Positions 8,608 through 16,585 of a stretch of DNA of 45,889 bases are shown here, piece after piece (position 1 is the first letter of the stretch; each line of letters opens with the position of its first letter). The notes under the pieces are model-generated. The model was not told the DNA's origin. It ran no database searches and saw only the letters and a program-made list of their open reading frames with translations. Made by a program: the position numbers and the translations under genes. This DNA is from a virus, in the IMG/VR virus record IMGVR_UViG_3300023176_003811, positions 1-45,889 of that record; one strand, given 5' to 3'.

Positions 8608-9763
8608 GCAGTTGTCCTCGAATAATTAATGCTATTTTCTGTGCTTCTGGTATGTCCGCATGCCAGTGTATATTACTATCTGGTTGTTGTGCTGAACAAT
8701 TCTGTATATCAGTCACAATTTGTGGAGTATTTTCTGAATTTATCACAATGTCACATAATCTGATTAAATTACGTCTGGCTTTATCCCGGGTAATCTGATG
8801 TAAATGTTGCCACAATTGTGAATTTATCTGTAATTGTTTTAATTGTTCTGCGATGCATTGTGCTCTGCTCACATAATCCATCAGATTATCAAAACCATAA
8901 TCAAATATTTCTGTGTATAATTCAAAACCAAACTCTGTGTGCAGTAACTGGTTAATACCTGGTGGACCCAATATAATGAAAGGCTTTTCATGCATGATGG
9001 GTCTGGCAGTTTTTTCAGTAAAATATGGTGCCCAAATACAACTCTCTGTAACCACATCCAGTAAGCAACGGTTATAAAACACCGGGACACTGTTAGAAAA
9101 CATGTGATCGGGCGTGTCTGAGCTTTCTGCGAGCGTTTTCAGTGTGGGTGTCCAGTGGCGGAATTCATATGATCTGTTCACATTGTCAGTGTCCAGCCAA
9201 CTCACCAGATTGGACTCCAACAGATTGTGCAGATGTAAGTGGTCCACCAGACTGGCTCTGTGGTTATGGCCACGACTATTACGGCACACAAACAGATAAT
9301 CCTGACTGTGTGCACCACTGTTAACAGGATAATTTCTGATGTCAGCACCGCCAGCAAACATTCTAAAGCTCTGATAAAACCAATAACTGCTCCACCAGTG
9401 TGTGGCGTCATATAAATGTGTCTGATTTTGTAAAACTTGTTCTGGTTGTGGAAACAAATCCAGATAAACATCAGAATATTCACTACGCCAGTCCGTAACA
9501 GTGCCCACTGCACCTGAAATCCACTCTAGTGTACAACCCTGTGGCTGAATAATATCAGATATTTTTTGCTTTAACTGCCGCACCTGAGCAGAATCAGGCT
9601 CATCCAGCATGTGATTAAGTGGGTGGTCATGCTCCTGTGGTGCACAAAACACTATACGGTGGTCAGGATATTGCCGTGCGGTTTCTGAAATTGTATTAAA
9701 CAAAAACTTCGCACTGTGTCCCATTAGGTCCCAGCCGTTAATTATTCGAATATTATGGGTCAT
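8600..9763 (-). CDS. Putative glycosyltransferase, six-member paralogue family (member B)
   Basis: The product is 387 residues from ATG at 9763. An in-frame extension to a TTG at 9817 is rejected because it crosses the promoter region and has no ribosome site. Block 1 (about 156-182) reads LFVCRNSRGHNHR; block 2 (about 236-292) reads VVTESCIWAPYFTEKTARPIMHEKPF, then GFELYTEIFDYGFD. These match member A almost position for position. The N-terminal region resembles a Rossmann-type start (IRIINGWDLMG). A late-type AATAAATA lies 29 bases upstream, in a palindrome shared with the divergent plus-strand operon. It ends within the start of member A, so A and B are co-translated. Activity as a glycosyltransferase is inferred. 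Confidence 0.6.
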   Translation of the reverse strand: MTHNIRIINGWDLMGHSAKFLFNTISETARQYPDHRIVFCAPQEHDHPLNHMLDEPDSAQVRQLKQKISDIIQPQGCTLEWISGAVGTVTDWRSEYSDVYLDLFPQPEQVLQNQTHLYDATHWWSSYWFYQSFRMFAGGADIRNYPVNSGAHSQDYLFVCRNSRGHNHRASLVDHLHLHNLLESNLVSWLDTDNVNRSYEFRHWTPTLKTLAESSDTPDHMFSNSVPVFYNRCLLDVVTESCIWAPYFTEKTARPIMHEKPFIILGPPGINQLLHTEFGFELYTEIFDYGFDNLMDYVSRAQCIAEQLKQLQINSQLWQHLHQITRDKARRNLIRLCDIVINSENTPQIVTDIQNCSAQQPDSNIHWHADIPEAQKIALIIRGQLRE

Positions 9764-9777
9764 GTGTGGTGTGCCTT

Positions 9778-9785
9778 TATAAATA
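9778..9785 (+). promoter_or_regulatory. Late promoter TATAAATA for the plus-strand pair
   Basis: An exact TATAAATA on the plus strand, 33 bases before the ATG at 9818. It is the only plausible promoter for the two plus-strand genes, and the distance fits a T4-like gp55-dependent late promoter with a short leader. Confidence 0.7.
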
Positions 9786-9798
9786 CTCGAGTATTTAT
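9779..9798. repeat. 20-base perfect palindrome joining two divergent late promoters
   Basis: ATAAATACTCGAGTATTTAT is its own reverse complement. Its left arm is most of the plus-strand TATAAATA box and its right arm is most of the minus-strand AATAAATA box, with CTCGAG between. It lies midway between the divergent start codons at 9763 and 9818. Confidence 0.85.
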
Positions 9799-9799
9799 T
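9792..9799 (-). promoter_or_regulatory. Late-type promoter box AATAAATA for the minus-strand genes
   Basis: The minus strand reads AATAAATA 29 bases before the ATG at 9763. It forms the mirror half of the palindrome that also carries the plus-strand box. Only six bases separate the two boxes, so polymerases probably cannot occupy both at once (inference). Confidence 0.6.
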
Positions 9800-9817
9800 C
9801 AAACAGGACATACACAA

Positions 9818-10438
9818 ATGAGTTTTCAGACGGTTAATAAGTTCGAATCACTAATAGCAGACTTTTATGGTGCACCCTATGCAGTAGCGGTGGATTGTTG
9901 TACCCATGCCATAGAGTTATGTTTACGTATGGTACAGCCAGAATTTGTAACAGTGCCCAAACACACCTATATATCAGTACCCATGACGTTCACCAAACTA
10001 AATTTAGCATGGGATTTTACCCATTCAGAATGGGAAAACTATTACCACATAGGAAATACTCGTATCATAGACGGTGCCGTGCATTTTGCTCAGGATGGTT
10101 ATGTGCCTGACACACTGATGTGTTTGAGTTTTCAGTTTAAAAAGCCACTGGGTTTAGGACGTGGTGGTGCTATATTATGTAATAAACAGAGTGATTATGA
10201 CACACTCAAAAAGATGAGCTATGATGGCCGTGATTTAACAGCAGATGGTTGGTGGGGCGATCAACAAATAGACACTCAGGGATATCATTATTACATGACA
10301 CCAGAGACAGCACAACTGGGTATAGATAAACTACCAGTTGTTAGTCGTGTGGAGTGGCCCACCTGGAGTTGGAAAAATTATCCAGACTTAACCACCATGC
10401 CAGTGTTTGAACAAAAGGGTATGTTGTATTATGTCTAA
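9818..10438 (+). CDS. Half-length DegT/DnrJ/EryC1/StrS-type aminotransferase
   Basis: These PLP enzymes transfer an amino group to keto-sugars. The 206-residue product has the large-domain signatures: FYGAPYAVAVDCCTHAIEL (the usual S-G-T-A-A-L helix start, here C-C-T-H-A-I), RIIDGAVHFAQDG (the Asp pairing with the PLP ring nitrogen), SFQFKKPLGLGRGGA with the Schiff-base Lys, and a stretch resembling G-Y-N-Y-R-M and the helix after it. It then stops, whereas family members run to about 370-400 residues, so the C-terminal small domain is absent. The end is a clean overlap with the next gene, which suggests a natural short form rather than a sequencing break. ATG at 9818 has AGGA about 11 bases upstream and TATAAATA at 33. 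It may need a partner, or act as a PLP-binding protein without full activity. Confidence 0.75.
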   Translation: MSFQTVNKFESLIADFYGAPYAVAVDCCTHAIELCLRMVQPEFVTVPKHTYISVPMTFTKLNLAWDFTHSEWENYYHIGNTRIIDGAVHFAQDGYVPDTLMCLSFQFKKPLGLGRGGAILCNKQSDYDTLKKMSYDGRDLTADGWWGDQQIDTQGYHYYMTPETAQLGIDKLPVVSRVEWPTWSWKNYPDLTTMPVFEQKGMLYYV

Positions 10439-11417
10439 ACCCAGATTTTTTGCATTTGGTTGCAGCATGACACATTTCCAGTGGTTAACCTGGGCAGATA
10501 TACTGGCCATGCATTATGCAGAATTAGGTTATGACACTTATAACCTGGGTATAAGTGGATCAGGTAACCAGCAAATACTGAGCACACTAGCCAGAGCAGA
10601 TTTAAAATATAATTTTACAGATGCCGATATTATATGTGTGATGTGGAGCAGTTGGAGCCGACTGGATATGTACACACGATTTGGTTCCAGTGTGCGAAAC
10701 GAAAAAAATGAAATAGTTGCCAAATGGAATCAGGGCGGTAATATTTTAATGTTAGCAGATAATCTGGAACCAGAAGAAATACAAGCCATGAAATCATATC
10801 AGAAATATATCTGGAATATGAATCATGATTTAATTCGTAATATCACAGCCATACACACTGCTAACAAGGCATACCGAATAGCATATAACGGCAGTATCTG
10901 GAATACTGAAGGTCCTGGACATGGAAAGATTGTGGACGAAGAGTTTGATCGTGTGACCCGCAGTATGCCAGAACACTGGTATTATAATCCATATGATCAT
11001 CATGACAGTTGGTCAGCAGAGACCTGGAACTTTTATAATATTGTTGCTAAACTGGACGGGCATCCAGTGCCCGGAGCCGCATTACAATGGGTAACTGATG
11101 TAATAGCACCAGAAATGAATATTCAGTTGTCAGACAGCGTGTCTGAGCGTGTGAGACAATTTGAAGGACACTGTGCAAACTATTTAACTCAGTTTGTGGA
11201 ACTGCACACTGGCAAGGGTTTAAGTGGAAAATTTCACAATGAAGTCATGGGATACTTGCACGATTACACCAACCAGTATCGCTCTGAGTGTGGTATTAAA
11301 GACTGTGAAGAGCTGGAATTATGGATGTGTCCACCCAGTGGTAATAAACCTGCAGGCAATGCTGAACCACTAAACGAACTGGGCCAACAGTTCAAGAGTC
11401 ATTATTCAAAGAACTAG
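10431..11417 (+). CDS. SGNH/GDSL-hydrolase-like protein (paralogue 3)
   Basis: This 328-residue protein begins with RFFAFGCSMTHF (nucleophile Ser block, residues 5-16), then WADILAMHYAELG and ISGSGNQ (41-47, Gly/Asn block). The same order and spacing are seen in the paralogue at 18139-18936 (GCSFTNY, WADILAEE, TSGAGNQ), so these two are the closest pair of the four. ATG at 10431 is preferred over an upstream TTG because AAGGG lies about 10 bases before it. It overlaps the aminotransferase end by 8 bases. Its 3' end overlaps the convergent minus-strand gene by 26 bases. The second half is rich in His and Trp (around YDHHDSW) with no clear D-x-x-H. An acyl-ester role is inferred. Confidence 0.65.
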   Translation: MSKPRFFAFGCSMTHFQWLTWADILAMHYAELGYDTYNLGISGSGNQQILSTLARADLKYNFTDADIICVMWSSWSRLDMYTRFGSSVRNEKNEIVAKWNQGGNILMLADNLEPEEIQAMKSYQKYIWNMNHDLIRNITAIHTANKAYRIAYNGSIWNTEGPGHGKIVDEEFDRVTRSMPEHWYYNPYDHHDSWSAETWNFYNIVAKLDGHPVPGAALQWVTDVIAPEMNIQLSDSVSERVRQFEGHCANYLTQFVELHTGKGLSGKFHNEVMGYLHDYTNQYRSECGIKDCEELELWMCPPSGNKPAGNAEPLNELGQQFKSHYSKN

Positions 11418-12783
11418 TATCCAGATTATCCAGACTGGTAACACCCAACCCTTCTGCCTGCCACTGTACTTCTTTTAATTCGTCCCATTTAACCTCTGCC
11501 AGTTTGCGTTGACGCTTGATTGTGGTGTTTGTAACGGCCACAGCAAAATTATGTTCTAATACCGGCATCATATCCAGATATAAATCGTATAATTGATCGT
11601 AACTCTGGCCGTCTAACCATTTAATTATGTCGTATATACGTTGTACACGTTCCAGATGGCTTTCACATTCATCATAACTTTCGTCCCACCATTTATCAAA
11701 TGTCTGATATCCAAATGTTTTTAGATATTGTAAACTGTGTTGTGGTGCCACCAACAGGAATGGTGTTTTATACTGTATGGCTTGCACTACTTTTTCTGAT
11801 AAATTGGCAGTGGGCTGAGCAAATCTGCTCTCATTAACTATATCAAACAAACTCTGTCTGTAATAGTCCTGTATGGTTAGTCTGACTGGATTATATGCCA
11901 CTGGATTATTATAGTTTTCATATCCTGGTACGCCCTGTGGATAAAAATGTCCAAATAATTCTGTTACATTATTAACCTGATCGGTTTTTAAATCCAGACA
12001 ATATGGTGAATTACTGTTTAATGCTGCTAATCCGCGTTTAATATCCAGTAATAAATCCGGATCTGTGTCTGCTAAATTGTCATATTCTAACCATTGCACA
12101 CGGTTTAACAGAGTTTCGGGTGTATTATAGAACCAACCCAGGTGTGTATCACGCTCACACAGCAATGAACTCATGATGCATCTGGCTGGAGTAAATCTCC
12201 AGTTGGTGCTGATAAATTTCTTTTTGATAGTTTCTCTGGGTTTTACTGTGGTGTCGATGTGATCATATATACTTAAACTACGCATGAACAAATCATTACA
12301 TAATAATTTCATTTGCTCAGTGTATTTGGGATAATTTTTTTCCACATCATAGTCACCAGTGTGTATGGTTACGTTTGTGAGCTGATTATGATGGCAGTAC
12401 ATACTGATACTGTCCAGTTCAGCCGCACCATTGCGAGCTGGCTCAGGGTTTTTATTGGGATATTCTGAATAAAAACCACAATTAAATGGTCCAAAAGCGG
12501 CCGCAGGATCGTCATCAAAGTAACTACACAGTGGCTCATACAGGAATATGTGTAAGCCATACTTGTTCATGTATTCTATTTCATCTGGTTCATGATATAC
12601 TTCATGCAGTGGAGTAATATATGTGTTAGCGGCCCAGATCATGATGCTGGCATGGCTACGCATTATACGTGCTGGTACTATTTCATACATACCATCGCCA
12701 CGCTCCAGTTCACGGGCACCGGGAACATATACTCTGTGTGTTAGCAGACTGCTGTTTTCTACTTTTAATTCGTTCTTGGCCAT
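11392..12783 (-). CDS. Putative glycosyltransferase, six-member paralogue family (member C)
   Basis: This 463-residue protein has block 1 at about 188-207 (KKFISTNWRFTPAR) and block 2 at about 315-370 (IVNESRFAQPTANLSEKVVQAIQYKTPFLLVAP, then FGYQTFDKWWDESYD). The DE(S/T)YD ending is shared with members D, E and F but not A and B, which have FDYSFD or FDYGFD. The N-terminal 180 residues are not similar by eye to the other members. It is the last gene of the operon with the B12 radical SAM enzyme, the amidinotransferase and the 2OG oxygenase. It follows the oxygenase after 2 bases. Its 3' end overlaps the plus-strand SGNH gene. Confidence 0.55.
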   Translation of the reverse strand: MAKNELKVENSSLLTHRVYVPGARELERGDGMYEIVPARIMRSHASIMIWAANTYITPLHEVYHEPDEIEYMNKYGLHIFLYEPLCSYFDDDPAAAFGPFNCGFYSEYPNKNPEPARNGAAELDSISMYCHHNQLTNVTIHTGDYDVEKNYPKYTEQMKLLCNDLFMRSLSIYDHIDTTVKPRETIKKKFISTNWRFTPARCIMSSLLCERDTHLGWFYNTPETLLNRVQWLEYDNLADTDPDLLLDIKRGLAALNSNSPYCLDLKTDQVNNVTELFGHFYPQGVPGYENYNNPVAYNPVRLTIQDYYRQSLFDIVNESRFAQPTANLSEKVVQAIQYKTPFLLVAPQHSLQYLKTFGYQTFDKWWDESYDECESHLERVQRIYDIIKWLDGQSYDQLYDLYLDMMPVLEHNFAVAVTNTTIKRQRKLAEVKWDELKEVQWQAEGLGVTSLDNLDTSSLNNDS

Positions 12784-12785
12784 GT

Positions 12786-13334
12786 TTACATTCCGTTTTC
12801 AGGGTACAGCATGTGTTTGTACATCACAGCAGGATCCAGTGTTCCAGTTATTTGTAGTGTCCATCTGGGTTCTGGCCCTATATTACTGGCGGCATGCACC
12901 ACGTCTGAACTCCACAAATAATAATCTCCGGCGCTCCAGTTAACATACGCCTGATTGTCCATTTCCAGATAGTGTCCGCTTTTCCAATCTTCCAGCATCA
13001 CCAAACCGCGGTACACATCAGCACGTTCTACCTCAAACACACGACAGTATGTTTCAAAGTGATCCACATGATTGGGCATCACTTCCATACAACTCATCTT
13101 GTAGAACACAAAGCCAGGGTTTTCCAAACCCAAGCGTTCTGCTATACTGTATACCCAGTCTGGCATAGGGTTAGCGCCGCCATACATAACGCCGCTGAAC
13201 TCATTATGATTATAACCCCATTCACGCCAGGTGTCAATCTCCGATTGCTTGATGGGTTGACGGGTATATTCAAACTGTTTATAATCATCATTCCAGTCGG
13301 GCTCTAAATGGCCAGACTTTAAAAACTTTTTCAT
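12786..13334 (-). CDS. Putative 2-oxoglutarate/Fe(II)-dependent oxygenase
   Basis: This 182-residue protein shows the metal-binding H89-x-D91 (in MPNHVDHFETY), a second His at 147 in a W-S-S-D-V-V-H stretch, and R157 ten residues later for 2-oxoglutarate. The second His is preceded by GDYYLW, as in double-stranded beta-helix oxygenases. The length is normal for single-domain members. ATG at 13334 follows GGAGAGATC, a good ribosome site, and overlaps the amidinotransferase stop. Placed directly after the amidinotransferase it may hydroxylate the amidinotransferase product or a sugar, in the way 2OG oxygenases tailor arginine-derived metabolites; this is inference. A non-catalytic cupin is the main alternative. 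Confidence 0.68.
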   Translation of the reverse strand: MKKFLKSGHLEPDWNDDYKQFEYTRQPIKQSEIDTWREWGYNHNEFSGVMYGGANPMPDWVYSIAERLGLENPGFVFYKMSCMEVMPNHVDHFETYCRVFEVERADVYRGLVMLEDWKSGHYLEMDNQAYVNWSAGDYYLWSSDVVHAASNIGPEPRWTLQITGTLDPAVMYKHMLYPENGM

Positions 13335-14290
13335 GATCTCTCCAGATCAAGGGTAACACAATGGAAACCCCCGCCTAATGTTCTCTGATGTCTTATGGGC
13401 AACATTGCACATTCAATACCGTGAGCTTCTAGCTCACGTCGTAGGTTATGTTGATTTTCTTCCAGTACTACTAAATTGGGATTTACACTAAACAAGTTCA
13501 TGTTAATCCATTCTGATGCGTTACAGTAATCACCATAATATCCAATATCTGTGGGCTCGGGACACCATATAACGTCCCAACTCCTGAAGGGCTCAGGAAG
13601 CACGTCTATGCTTTTGATACGGCTAGGGTTAAGCAACATTAAACCCTCTCTGAGAAACGCTATCGTGCTGTCTATGTGCATGTAACTGTATACACCCTGT
13701 AAACGGTGTACTTGTGCATGTATACGCTCTTGTAGATATTCTGACCCAGCATAGTTACCTGAATTACTCACCAGGTATAACACATCTTCGTTAGCACGGA
13801 TAATATTTGCCGCATCAAACATGGGTGCAGTTTCATGTAATGCCAGTATATCTGGATTGCCCACGCAAGCCAGATTGTATATATCGTCTGAGTCTGGTCT
13901 AAAAACTGCCTCTAATTTGGGAAAATGTTCCACAATATTTAAATAATTATTATGTCTGGCACGAATAGGCATGGGTGTTGCCAGTGCTAAATCACCATGT
14001 ACAAAAACTATATCACGTGGACAGTAGTCATAATACTGTACTGGTGTTTGTGGTAGTGGGCGTAATACTTCTACTCCCTCGCCCTTGAGGAAGTCGGCAA
14101 ATGTTTCCAGATCCTCATTTGCTTCGTCAATCACAATTTGTGGATATTCTCCTGACGGTATTTCTGATTCGTCTGCTACGTCTGCATAATTAACACATCG
14201 CAAACTTTTGTCCATGGCGGGGATACGTGCGCCTGTTGCTGTGCCTACTATTACCTTTTTAAGTGGATCCCATTCATTCTTTGCGTACAT
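13331..14290 (-). CDS. Amidinotransferase of the glycine/inosamine-phosphate type (GATM/StrB family)
   Basis: These enzymes move the amidino group from arginine to an amine through a Cys-amidino intermediate, giving a guanidino compound and ornithine. The 319-residue protein starts with NEWDPLKKVIVGTATGARIP, the family's N-terminal signature. It has CPRD (90-93), a FDAANIIRA block with D159, MHIDST with H205, and LGGGFHCVT with C311. D159, H205 and C311 match the Asp-His-Cys triad of human AGAT in order and nearly in spacing (46 residues Asp to His, 49 in AGAT). The length is close to StrB-type enzymes. It lies between the B12 radical SAM gene (3-base gap) and the 2OG oxygenase (overlap). Acceptors in the family include glycine, inosamine phosphates and saxitoxin precursors; here an amino-sugar or amino acid is likely but unproven. 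Confidence 0.9.
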   Translation of the reverse strand: MYAKNEWDPLKKVIVGTATGARIPAMDKSLRCVNYADVADESEIPSGEYPQIVIDEANEDLETFADFLKGEGVEVLRPLPQTPVQYYDYCPRDIVFVHGDLALATPMPIRARHNNYLNIVEHFPKLEAVFRPDSDDIYNLACVGNPDILALHETAPMFDAANIIRANEDVLYLVSNSGNYAGSEYLQERIHAQVHRLQGVYSYMHIDSTIAFLREGLMLLNPSRIKSIDVLPEPFRSWDVIWCPEPTDIGYYGDYCNASEWINMNLFSVNPNLVVLEENQHNLRRELEAHGIECAMLPIRHQRTLGGGFHCVTLDLERS

Positions 14291-14293
14291 CTG

Positions 14294-16546
14294 TTATTCT
14301 ATCTCTGTAATGTCTATAGCCATATCATCAGTGTCAGGATTTAAATTTACATTAATGCCAGTGCTGCCAACACTCATGCTGTCTGGTACATCGATCTCAT
14401 TACTATCACGTTTCCATTGTCCTGAATTAATATAGGTGTATTTAAAACTGAAGTCTATGGTGTTGTTCAATATTTTTTCTTCGTCTAATAAGTTAAAAAA
14501 CTCTTCATCGTTACGGCCTTCTTTTAAGTCCCAATCTGGTTTAGCCAAACGTCTGGCACGATAAGCCGCATTACTCTTTAAACGACTGTAGTCCTGTGCA
14601 TAAAATGGTTTGCTTTTACGCTCTGGATCTTCGCGGTCGTCATATGGATTGGGTACTTGTTCAAACTGATACTGGAATGCTGCATTCCATAAACCCTCTT
14701 TGCTGATTCTAAACTTGTATGTTCCATGAAACATACCAGGACCAAACTGGCTACCAAACTCACGCAGATCTATTTCTGGATTAAATTTAATTTCAGCTCT
14801 AAAGCCGCCACGTATACGCCACAGTGTACGCAGGAACGGCCATATTTCGTTCACCAAACTGTCTGCAAAAGGATTAATATTGGGTTTAATTATGTTGTAA
14901 TCAAAATCCTCATAGGAAATTTCGTTCATTTCATCTGGGTCGTCCAGGCTAATTTTATAATGTTCTCTCTCCAGTGCAAATCTGATGGGATACTGGAACG
15001 GAATATCTGTACAACCAGTCATAAAGTCCAGGAACATGTGGAATAATTTAACACGGTGCATCACATGTGTACCGCCCTTGGTGAAGTCATTTGTGATCCA
15101 GTGGTTCTGATATTTGTGATAACTCACATTAAACTTGTGTGGATTCTGTCCCACAATGGTTTCTTGCCCCACTGCCATGCCCACACCAGCACCCACATTG
15201 TTGATGTTACCGTTACGGTTACGCCACAAGAACTGCATGGTTTTAGCAAAGTCATCATGTTCCTCTGTGGGAAAGCCCACAATCCAGTTAGTCGCAGCCA
15301 TTACACCATACTTCTTGCCCCACTTAAAGTTCTCTTCCATCTCTTTAATGGTAACGCCTTTGGCCATGTCGTCCAACACTTTCTGTGAACCTGACTCACA
15401 GCCATAGTTTAACATGATGCAACCGCCCTCAGCAATATCTTTAAAGTATGCTTCGTCCATGCGACCATCACATCTGGCATATCCTGTCCATTTGGTGGGC
15501 AAGCCTTTTGCTTTAACTGCCAGTGCAAATGCACGTAGCTCGTTAGGATCACCGTTAATCAAACTGTCAATAAACCAGATGACATCGGCGCCCTTGTTAT
15601 ACCATAACCACTCTGCTTCTGTTATAACATCCACAGCCTGACGTTGACGGTATCTCCAGAAGTGTGTCTCTTCACAGAATGTACACTTAGCAGTACAACC
15701 ACGTGAAAACTCTGACGTTACACCGTTGGGTACACGATACAAATTAAAGTCTATGCCCTCATAGTCTGGCATGGGCATACCATTAATATTGATACGCTCA
15801 CGTTCGTCCTGTTTGATTACTTGTGGTTCGTCATGCACCACACCATCTTCTATATCGTCCAGTATCTTTAAAATGGCCGCTTCGCCCTCACCGCTTACCA
15901 CATAGTCGTAGTACCAGTGAACTTTAAACCAATCCTTTTGTACGTTTGATCCGCCCACTGCAATTTTAATATGCGGTGCACGTTCTTTTAATTGTTGCGC
16001 CATCCACTTGGTGGGTTCTTCTGAAATATAATACTGACTAAATCCTATAATATCAGGCTCATAGTCCAGCAATTCTTCTATAGCGTCTTCCAGTAGTGGC
16101 TCTAACACAGGGTGAATATCCTGCATGTAAGTGTCTCCCAACCAGTGCCAACTAGCACTAGGATCCCACAGTCTGAACGGAATCTTTTCATTAGGACGCC
16201 AATCGTTTTGATGTTGGTTGTATGCTCTGATATTTAAATCAAATATCCTACTCTCATATCCTGCACTTTTACATACACCGCTTAAACGAGCCAAGTTAAA
16301 TGGCGGAAACTCTGGTGCCCATTCTGGACACATAACCAGTGCAATTTTAGTATTACGTGTTTTGTAATCTGTGTATACTGGTGTTAGATTCTTCTGTTGC
16401 ACCTTTTTTGCATAGGGTGCAATAACCTTCATCATTTCCATATGACGATCGTTCGCTACGTCGGTGTCTAATTGATCAGGCAAGTCTATATTATCCTTTG
16501 CCAAGGATATTAGATTAAAGTCTAATGATTCTGGTTTATCTGACAT
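14294..16546 (-). CDS. Cobalamin-binding-domain radical SAM protein
   Basis: This 750-residue protein has an N-terminal B12-binding-like Rossmann domain (about 66-235), with KIALVMCPEWAPEFPPFNLARLSG at its start and DIIGFSQYY, IAVGGSN and YVVSGEGE later. A radical SAM core follows from about 278, with C284-x3-C288-x2-C291 in SRGCTAKCTFC, GCESGSQKVLD and VGFPTE. About 200 C-terminal residues are not recognised. Enzymes of this class do methylations, ring contractions and other carbon rearrangements using SAM and a 4Fe-4S cluster, sometimes with cobalamin. An exact TATAAATA box lies 26 bases before its ATG, so it heads the operon with the amidinotransferase. The N-terminal domain lacks the D-x-H-x-x-G of base-off B12 proteins, so cobalamin use is not certain. 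Confidence 0.88.
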   Translation of the reverse strand: MSDKPESLDFNLISLAKDNIDLPDQLDTDVANDRHMEMMKVIAPYAKKVQQKNLTPVYTDYKTRNTKIALVMCPEWAPEFPPFNLARLSGVCKSAGYESRIFDLNIRAYNQHQNDWRPNEKIPFRLWDPSASWHWLGDTYMQDIHPVLEPLLEDAIEELLDYEPDIIGFSQYYISEEPTKWMAQQLKERAPHIKIAVGGSNVQKDWFKVHWYYDYVVSGEGEAAILKILDDIEDGVVHDEPQVIKQDERERININGMPMPDYEGIDFNLYRVPNGVTSEFSRGCTAKCTFCEETHFWRYRQRQAVDVITEAEWLWYNKGADVIWFIDSLINGDPNELRAFALAVKAKGLPTKWTGYARCDGRMDEAYFKDIAEGGCIMLNYGCESGSQKVLDDMAKGVTIKEMEENFKWGKKYGVMAATNWIVGFPTEEHDDFAKTMQFLWRNRNGNINNVGAGVGMAVGQETIVGQNPHKFNVSYHKYQNHWITNDFTKGGTHVMHRVKLFHMFLDFMTGCTDIPFQYPIRFALEREHYKISLDDPDEMNEISYEDFDYNIIKPNINPFADSLVNEIWPFLRTLWRIRGGFRAEIKFNPEIDLREFGSQFGPGMFHGTYKFRISKEGLWNAAFQYQFEQVPNPYDDREDPERKSKPFYAQDYSRLKSNAAYRARRLAKPDWDLKEGRNDEEFFNLLDEEKILNNTIDFSFKYTYINSGQWKRDSNEIDVPDSMSVGSTGINVNLNPDTDDMAIDITEIE

Positions 16547-16571
16547 AATGTTGCTTCTTGTTAGTTACCTA

Positions 16572-16579
16572 TATTTATA
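16572..16579 (-). promoter_or_regulatory. Late promoter TATAAATA before the radical SAM/amidinotransferase operon
   Basis: Exact TATAAATA on the minus strand, 26 bases before the ATG at 16546, in the 39-base gap between two genes. Exact matches in gaps here and at 24169 and 29140 make a T4-like late promoter likely. Confidence 0.72.
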
Positions 16580-16585
16580 GTGTGT

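Noticed and set aside
9764-9817. N-terminal extensions of the divergent genes (TTG at 9817 on minus, ATG at 9755 on plus)
   Set aside because: Both would read through the shared late-promoter palindrome. The starts at 9763 and 9818 lie at the right distance behind the boxes and have ribosome-site-like sequence.
4430-14290. Reading the amidinotransferase and carbamoyltransferase as a saxitoxin gene cluster
   Set aside because: The hallmark polyketide-like SxtA and the other core enzymes are absent; only two widely distributed tailoring families are shared.
13331-14290. Arginine deiminase instead of amidinotransferase
   Set aside because: The NEWDPL start, the FDAA-N block and the GGGFHC end fit GATM/StrB enzymes much better than deiminases.
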